Positions 57,974 to 64,000 of a stretch of DNA of 64,000 nucleotides are shown one piece after another (position 1 is the first letter of the stretch; every line of letters begins with the position of its first letter). The position numbers and the translations under genes were made by a program. The notes below the pieces were generated by a model. It was not told the DNA's origin. It saw only the letters and a program-made list of their open reading frames with translations, and did no database searches. The stretch is from NCBI GenBank assembly GCA_946537255.1, contig CAMNFS010000004.1, forward strand, positions 1 to 64,000, given 5' to 3'. The DNA comes from an uncultured Erysipelotrichaceae bacterium (GTDB taxonomy: Bacteria > Bacillota_I > Bacilli_A > Erysipelotrichales > Erysipelotrichaceae).

Positions 57974-59120
57974 TGGCCCGGATCAGCCGGATCCCGCCTA
58001 GCTCCTCATTGAGATCCCGGAGAACGGAAATGGTTTCTTCCCTTCGGGCCACAGATTCATCAAACAGATTCAATTGCTTCACGGAAGAAGAATCCGTGTG
58101 AAAATCCGAAACGGAAACACCAAGCAGCCGGACCGGTTCCTGATCCCAGTTCTCATTGAACAGCGCAATTGCCCGCTCATACAGATCATCCGCCTTCCAT
58201 ACCGGTTCCAGAAGACGGCTGCTTCTGTCACAGCTTGAAAAATCATAGTATTTGATCCGGATACTGAGAAGATATCCGGCTTTTTTCGCTCTGGCAAGAC
58301 GATGGGAAAGGGTTCTTGAAAGGGTTCTGATCATCCCTCTCAGTTCTTCGTAATCCGTGATATCCTCAAGGAACGTTTCGGAAACTCCCATACTCCGGGA
58401 ATCCCAGTCCTTCATAATGGTGCGGTCGTCATGGCCGTTGGCCCTTTCCACCATGAGCTCCGTATTCTTTCCGAAGATGGGCCGAAGCTGTTCAATATCC
58501 CTGTAGTTGGCAAGATCCCCGATCGTATGTATGCTCAGATCCTCCATATATGGAAGTGTCTTGGCTCCGACCCCGCGCATTTCCCTGATCGGAAGCGGCC
58601 AGAGTTTCGCCGGTACTTCCCGGATTCTCAGAACCGTGATGCCATTTGGTTTTTTCATATCACTCGCCATCTTGGCAAGAAACAGATTCGGGGCAACGCC
58701 GATCGAACAGGAAAGTCCCAGTTCCTCTTTCACCCGTTTCTGAAGCTGCCAGGCAAGATCCAGCGGATGTTCAAAGCGCTGAATGGCATCTGTCATATCA
58801 GCATAACACTCATCAATGCTCGCCTGTTCCATGTCTTCCGTATAGCTTTCGACAATCCGCATGAACTCTGTGGATTTTTCCCGGTAAAAATTAAAATGCG
58901 GCGCGACAATGATCAGATCACGGCAGCGCCGTTTCGCCTCCTCGATCGGCATGGCGGAATGTACACCGAAAGCCCGCGCTTCATAGCTGCAGGTACTGAC
59001 AACGGATCGGCGGGTCGTTCCGCTGACCGCGATCGGTTTACCAAGAAGAGAGGGATCCAGAAGAATCTCACAGCTCGCAAAAAAAGCATTCAGATCAATA
59101 TGAAAATAGACTCTGCTCAT
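57948..59120 (-). CDS. dinB: DNA polymerase IV (Y family)
   Basis: YFHIDLNAFFASCEILLDPSLLGKPIAVSG; SIDECYADMTDA; SIGVAPNLFLAKMASDMKKPNG. Confidence 0.95.
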   Translation of the reverse strand: MSRVYFHIDLNAFFASCEILLDPSLLGKPIAVSGTTRRSVVSTCSYEARAFGVHSAMPIEEAKRRCRDLIIVAPHFNFYREKSTEFMRIVESYTEDMEQASIDECYADMTDAIQRFEHPLDLAWQLQKRVKEELGLSCSIGVAPNLFLAKMASDMKKPNGITVLRIREVPAKLWPLPIREMRGVGAKTLPYMEDLSIHTIGDLANYRDIEQLRPIFGKNTELMVERANGHDDRTIMKDWDSRSMGVSETFLEDITDYEELRGMIRTLSRTLSHRLARAKKAGYLLSIRIKYYDFSSCDRSSRLLEPVWKADDLYERAIALFNENWDQEPVRLLGVSVSDFHTDSSSVKQLNLFDESVARREETISVLRDLNEELGGIRLIRASEAAHENR

Positions 59121-60763
59121 GATTTCCTGCTTCTTTCATACAGCTCCCCTGCCGCCGCAAGACTCGCAGAGGTGATTTCTCCGCTGGCGATCACTGCCAG
59201 CTGACGGATCACTTCATCCTGATCCAGTTTCCGTACATGGGTATGTGTATGTCCGTTTTCCTCAGACTTCGATACGAAATAATGATGTTCTGCGGAAGCG
59301 GCAACCGGAGAAAGATGAGTCACCGCGAAAACCTGAGCGCTTTCGGAAAGTTCCTGCATTTTTCTTCCGATGGCGGAGGCAACCGGACCGGAGACGCCGG
59401 TGTCTATTTCATCAAAGATAACAGTTTCAATGCCTTCAAGCTCGGTAAAGACCGCCTTAAGCCCAAGCATCAGACGTGAAAGCTCTCCTCCGCTTGCCGT
59501 TTTGGAAAGAGGCTTCAGTTCCTCCCCCTGATTCATGGAAATCAGAAATTCCACCCGGTCAAGACCGTTCTCATTTGGCTCACTGTCTCTGATATCCGTA
59601 TGAAATCCAGCATGTTCCAGCATGAGATCACGAAGATGAACTGCAATCTTTTCATCCAGTTTCCCGCTTTCTGAACGCCGCAGGGCGGAAAGCTTACGGG
59701 CGGATGCTTCAAAAACGGAATAGGCGGAACGGATTTTCTGATCCATTTCTTCCAGATAGTCCTGCCGCCGCAGAATCCGGTGAACCCGCTGTTCGAGCTC
59801 CTCCTTTTTCTCCAGAATCTCGGAAATGGAATGGCCGAACCGGCGTTTCAGCTTCTGAATCAGAAACAGACGCTCCTCCATGGAATTGATTTCCTCTTCG
59901 GAAAGATCCATGGATTCCAGGGCGTTTCGAAGACTGTCCATCGCATCAGCGATTCCATAGTAAGCGTCGTTGACAGAGGTACGGGCCTGATTGAACAGGG
60001 CGTTATCATCAAGAGACTGCACAAGCCGGTTGGTTTCATAAAGCTGTGCGGAAAGCGACTCATCATACGTATTCAGAATCGAAGAAAGCTTCTCGTATTC
60101 ATTTTTCAGTACCTTGTACTGTTTTTCCTTCTCAAGAAGTTCCTCTTCCTCATTTTCCCGAAGATCGGCAGATTCAATCTCACTGATCTCATGCCGGAAG
60201 AATTCCAGATCGCTTTCATTGTAGGTTTCCTGAAGTGCCTTTTCCTTTTCTTCAACCAGTTCACGCCAGGCATGATACGCATCTCTCGTCTCTTCCTTCA
60301 GCTCACTGTCCTTGAGAAACTGATCCAGAAGATGAATATGACTCGCGGTATTCAGCAGATACTGGCTGTCCCGCTGCCCATGAATGTCAATTTCATCCGC
60401 GAGAACTTCCTTCATGAGAGAAAGCGTCGCGATGCGGTGATCAATCCGAACAACACTCTTTCCGGAACGGTGAATTTCACGGGTAAAAGTTACCTCCTCA
60501 TCACAGTCAAATCCCGCTTCCTTCAGGACACGCATGGCATGTCTGTTTCCGGAAAGATCAAAGGTGCCCTCAACAATCGCGCGTTCCGCGTTGGCGGCGA
60601 TGAGAGCGGTGCTTGCCCGATCGGCTCTCAAAAGCGAAATGGCGTCGATCAGTATGGACTTCCCGGCGCCGGTTTCTCCGATGAAAGCACTGAATCCCTT
60701 CTGAAACTCAAGGCTCAGTTCATCAATCAGAACAAAGTTTTCAATATACAAATGAAGAATCAT
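59117..60763 (-). CDS. recN: DNA repair protein RecN
   Basis: LHLYIENFVLIDELSLEFQKGFSAFIGETGAGKSILIDAI; TASGGELSRLMLGLKAVF; VIFDEIDTGVSG. Confidence 0.96.
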   Translation of the reverse strand: MILHLYIENFVLIDELSLEFQKGFSAFIGETGAGKSILIDAISLLRADRASTALIAANAERAIVEGTFDLSGNRHAMRVLKEAGFDCDEEVTFTREIHRSGKSVVRIDHRIATLSLMKEVLADEIDIHGQRDSQYLLNTASHIHLLDQFLKDSELKEETRDAYHAWRELVEEKEKALQETYNESDLEFFRHEISEIESADLRENEEEELLEKEKQYKVLKNEYEKLSSILNTYDESLSAQLYETNRLVQSLDDNALFNQARTSVNDAYYGIADAMDSLRNALESMDLSEEEINSMEERLFLIQKLKRRFGHSISEILEKKEELEQRVHRILRRQDYLEEMDQKIRSAYSVFEASARKLSALRRSESGKLDEKIAVHLRDLMLEHAGFHTDIRDSEPNENGLDRVEFLISMNQGEELKPLSKTASGGELSRLMLGLKAVFTELEGIETVIFDEIDTGVSGPVASAIGRKMQELSESAQVFAVTHLSPVAASAEHHYFVSKSEENGHTHTHVRKLDQDEVIRQLAVIASGEITSASLAAAGELYERSRKS

Positions 60764-60767
60764 ATAA

Positions 60768-62627
60768 TTACTGAACTGTTTTCAGAATATCATCATACAG
60801 CAGATTCAGGTCAAATCCCGCCTCTTTTTTCAGAAGTGAGGCAGCCCCGTGCTGGATGTATTCATCCCCGATTCCATACCGCTTCAGCGGCATGGAAATT
60901 CCCTCATCACAGCAGGATTCCAGAATCGCTGAAGAGAGTCCGGATGCCTTCATATCGGTTTCATAAACAAAAACCGGAACATGCAGAGCGGCAATACGCC
61001 GGATGCATGCAAGATCCAGCGGCTTGAAGAAACGGGCATTTACAACCAGAACCGGAAGATCATTGATTCTTGCTTTTTCACTGATTTTCAGAACATCCGG
61101 TCCATAGCTGATTACCGCGGCCCGGATCGTTTCCGGCACATAGATCTCCTTCCAGGAAAGCGGAATGACCTCCGCTTTTTCAATGTTTCTTACATCCACT
61201 TCCCCTCTTGGATAACGGATGGCAAACGGATGATTCTGATGCAGAGCGGTGGCAATCATGTTCCGTGCCTCCTGGGCATCACAGGGCTGAGCAATGATGA
61301 GATTGGGAAGCGGCCGCAGAATACCGATGTCAAAGACGCCATGGTGCGTCTCTCCGTCTGCTCCGACCAGCCCGGCCCGGTCAATCCCGATCAGAACCGG
61401 AAGATCCATTCTGCATACATCATGGTTGATCTGATCATAGGCCCGCTGCAGGAAGCTGCTGTAGATACTGACAAACGGACGCAGACCGGAAATGGCCATG
61501 CCGGCCGCAAAGGTCATGGTATGCTCTTCGGCAATTCCGCAGTCAAAGCTTCGGTTCGGGAATTTCGCGAAAAATGTATCCAGCGCGGATCCATAGAGCA
61601 TGGCGGGTGTAAGCGCGACAATCCTTTCATCCTTTTCCGCAAACTCCGTCACGGTATCGGCGATCACAGCAGACCATGTACGGAACCCTTCCGGTGTTTC
61701 ATGAAGCGGTTTTCCCGTATCTCTGTCAAATGGCCCAACTCCATGCCAGGATCCCTTGAGATCCCTTTCGCACGGACCATAGCCGCGGCCCTTCTGGGTA
61801 ATGACATGAACAACGACGGGGCCTTCATGCGTCTTGGCAACTGAAAGTACCCGGATCAGATCACGGATATTGTGTCCGTCAACTGGGCCGAGATATTCCA
61901 GATTGAATTCTCCGAAGATTCCCCGGTCGATCACGGAATCCTTCAGCGCATCCTTGACATTCTTCATGCCATGATACATGACCATTCCAAAATCACTCCG
62001 CTTCAGAGACTCCTTCATCGTCATCTTCAGATTGTTATAGGCGGCAGCGGAACGAAGCCTCGCAAATCCGCGGGTCAGAGCGCCGACATTGGTGGAAATG
62101 GACATGTTGTTGTCGTTGAAAATAATCACCATGTTCCTCTGCTCACTGCCGATCTGATTCAATGCCTCAAGACTTTCACCGGAACCCATCGCGCCGTCTC
62201 CGATCACCGGCACAATAAAATAATCCTCTCCTCTGAGATCTCTGGCCGCGGCCATGCCAAGCGCCGCGGAAAGCGAGGTTGAACTGTGTCCGGCTTCCCA
62301 GACATCATGTTCGGATTCCCTGCGCTTCTGAAATCCGGAGAGTCCATGAAACTGACGGAGAGACTGAAAATCTTTCGCTCTTCCTGTCAGTATCTTATGT
62401 GTATAGGACTGATGTCCCACATCAAAAAACAGTTTGTCTTTCGGCGAATCAAAAACAACATGCATCGCGATGGTCAGTTCGACCGTGCCGAGATTGCTTG
62501 CGAGATGTCCGCCGGTTCTGGAAATGTTCTCAATCAGAAACTTTCTGATATCAAATGCGAGCAGAGTCAGATCGCTGACACTGAGATCCTTTAGAAAATC
62601 AGGATTCCGAATCTCTGTAAGATCCAT
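60768..62627 (-). CDS. dxs: 1-deoxy-D-xylulose-5-phosphate synthase
   Basis: GGHLASNLGTVELTIAMHVVFDSPKDKLFFDVGHQSYTHKILTGR; VIGDGAMGSGESLEALN; VDGHNIRDL. Confidence 0.97.
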   Translation of the reverse strand: MDLTEIRNPDFLKDLSVSDLTLLAFDIRKFLIENISRTGGHLASNLGTVELTIAMHVVFDSPKDKLFFDVGHQSYTHKILTGRAKDFQSLRQFHGLSGFQKRRESEHDVWEAGHSSTSLSAALGMAAARDLRGEDYFIVPVIGDGAMGSGESLEALNQIGSEQRNMVIIFNDNNMSISTNVGALTRGFARLRSAAAYNNLKMTMKESLKRSDFGMVMYHGMKNVKDALKDSVIDRGIFGEFNLEYLGPVDGHNIRDLIRVLSVAKTHEGPVVVHVITQKGRGYGPCERDLKGSWHGVGPFDRDTGKPLHETPEGFRTWSAVIADTVTEFAEKDERIVALTPAMLYGSALDTFFAKFPNRSFDCGIAEEHTMTFAAGMAISGLRPFVSIYSSFLQRAYDQINHDVCRMDLPVLIGIDRAGLVGADGETHHGVFDIGILRPLPNLIIAQPCDAQEARNMIATALHQNHPFAIRYPRGEVDVRNIEKAEVIPLSWKEIYVPETIRAAVISYGPDVLKISEKARINDLPVLVVNARFFKPLDLACIRRIAALHVPVFVYETDMKASGLSSAILESCCDEGISMPLKRYGIGDEYIQHGAASLLKKEAGFDLNLLYDDILKTVQ

Positions 62628-62635
62628 AGTTCCTC

Positions 62636-63475
62636 CTACCTGAAACGCGCTTCAATCCCCCGGATCATACTGATCAAAGAAGAAGCTTCGAATCCCCTGA
62701 ATCCTGCAATACGAATACAGCTTTCATCGTAAAGTTCCTTCATCATAGCGCGCGCCTTTTCCTCCCCAAGAAGAGACACGCTGGTCACCTTATGATTGCG
62801 GCTGTCACTGTTGCTTTTGCCAAGCTCTTCAGCAGTGGCTGTTACATCTAATATATCATCCTGTATCTGAAATGCCAGTCCTATCCGGTTTCCGACTTCA
62901 TGCCACGCATTCACAATCTCTTCCCCCTGGCCGGAAAGAACAGCCCCCATCATGAGCGGAGCAGAAAGAAGACATCCGGTTTTATAGAGATGAACCCGGC
63001 GGATCTCTTCAAAGGTATCCTGATCGCTTTCATTGATATCCAGACACTGCCCGTAGATCATCCCCGAAGGGCCGGCCATCTCAGAAAGGATTCCCACACA
63101 GCGCAGTACCCGATCAGCCGGTTCCCTTGATTCGGAGATCTGATGGAACGCTTCGGTCAGAAGGCCGTCACCGGCAAGAATAGCAGTAGCTTCATCAAAC
63201 TGAATATGATTGGTCGGCCTGCCGCGGCGCAGATCATCATTGTCCATGGCAGGAAGATCGTCATGAATCAGAGAATAGGTATGAATCATCTCAATTGCTC
63301 TTGCGAAAGGAATTCCGATGGATTCATCCTTGCCATACCCTTTCAGCACTTCAAACAGAAGAAGCGGCCGGATGCGTTTTCCGCCGGCAGTCAGGGAATA
63401 AAGCATGCTGTCTCTGACACGGCTTTCATGAACTTCATTCAAAGAAGCGGAAATGATTGCTTCAATATTCTCCAT
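62636..63475 (-). CDS. ispA: Polyprenyl (farnesyl/geranyl) diphosphate synthase
   Basis: GGKRIRPLLLFEVLKGYG; IHTYSLIHDDLPAMDNDDLRRGRPTNH; FQIQDDILDVT. Confidence 0.95.
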   Translation of the reverse strand: MENIEAIISASLNEVHESRVRDSMLYSLTAGGKRIRPLLLFEVLKGYGKDESIGIPFARAIEMIHTYSLIHDDLPAMDNDDLRRGRPTNHIQFDEATAILAGDGLLTEAFHQISESREPADRVLRCVGILSEMAGPSGMIYGQCLDINESDQDTFEEIRRVHLYKTGCLLSAPLMMGAVLSGQGEEIVNAWHEVGNRIGLAFQIQDDILDVTATAEELGKSNSDSRNHKVTSVSLLGEEKARAMMKELYDESCIRIAGFRGFEASSLISMIRGIEARFR

Positions 63476-63680
63476 CCGCTGTTTCCTCCTCGCTCTTCTG
63501 TTTCAGTTCCATGGCCCTTGCCTCGAATTTCTTCAGCTGCGCATCACACGACTTCACAAGTCTGAGACCTTCCTCAAAAAGAGCAATCGTTTCATTCAAT
63601 GGCTGCTCATTGCTTTCAAGAAGCGCAACGATTTCATCCAGGCGCTCCATGGATTCTTCAAATGTCACCGTCTTTGCCAT
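63462..63680 (-). CDS. xseB: Exodeoxyribonuclease VII small subunit
   Basis: TFEESMERLDEIVALLESNEQPLNETIALFEEGLRLVKSC. Confidence 0.95.
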   Translation of the reverse strand: MAKTVTFEESMERLDEIVALLESNEQPLNETIALFEEGLRLVKSCDAQLKKFEARAMELKQKSEEETADGEY

Positions 63681-63683
63681 ATC

Positions 63684-64000
63684 TCAATCTCCTTTATGTA
63701 CCGACTGGATTTCCGCTTCCGCGCTTCCCCGGTGCAGCCGCACCGTGATCCTGTCGCCTTTTTTCAATTCCTCTGCGTCACTTACAGCCGTATCATTTTT
63801 CGAAACAACCGCGTATCCCCGCTCCAGAATCTTAAGAGGAGAATACGCATCCAGAAGGCCTGCCTTCTGACGCAGACTTCTCTCTTCTTCGAGAAGCCGC
63901 TGGTCCAGAAGCCGGATCATTTCATCTTCTGTTTCCTTCAGGGTTCTTCGTGATTCCCTGATCCGCGTGGCTGCATGCATGGAAAGAAGTTCTCTTCGGG
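63684..64000 (-). CDS. xseA: Exodeoxyribonuclease VII large subunit, C-terminal part (runs off the window edge)
   Basis: LDAYSPLKILERGYAVVSKNDTAVSDAEELKKGDRITVRLHRGSAEAEI; adjacent to xseB. Confidence 0.9.
   Translation of the reverse strand, partial: RRELLSMHAATRIRESRRTLKETEDEMIRLLDQRLLEEERSLRQKAGLLDAYSPLKILERGYAVVSKNDTAVSDAEELKKGDRITVRLHRGSAEAEIQSVHKGD

Noticed and set aside
59780-61027. 415-aa plus-strand ORF
   Set aside because: Antisense to recN and dxs
1-64000. CRISPR arrays, tRNA/rRNA genes, intact transposases or prophage genes
   Set aside because: No regularly spaced identical repeats, tRNA-like cloverleaf sequences or intact integrase/transposase ORFs were noticed; XerD here is the housekeeping type

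Overview
The window is a chromosomal segment of a low-to-mid-GC Firmicute, probably Erysipelotrichia-like (inferred from gene content and order, not searched). Housekeeping blocks: a T-box(Ala)-alaS unit; ireB-ruvX-DUF1292-mltG-NUDIX-udk-greA-comEA-comEC-holA-glycosylase-U32-mscL; smc-ftsY-ylxM-ackA-DHH-HU; KDPG aldolase/KDG kinase/GltD-like; and, on the minus strand, xseA(partial)-xseB-ispA-dxs-recN-dinB-xerD. Two accessory stretches stand out. (1) About 9-16.3 kb, inserted between alaS and ireB: small membrane proteins, an internally deleted esterase pseudogene, a nucleotidase-like protein and a CydDC-like ABC pair. (2) About 39-57 kb: a gene-poor decayed region, a secreted subtilase with Ig-like domains, a 1509-aa repetitive surface protein preceded by a long structured leader, a MATE pump, an LCM-type methyltransferase, a vWA protein, a macro-domain fusion, a small MscS, and a 1002-aa MscS channel with two predicted extracytoplasmic Cache-like sensor regions. 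The best candidates for an undescribed system are the sensor-MscS / MscS / macro / vWA / methyltransferase neighbourhood and the structured leader upstream of the repetitive surface protein. No tRNA, rRNA, CRISPR array or intact mobile element was seen. Product names come from reading motifs in the translations; no database search was run.
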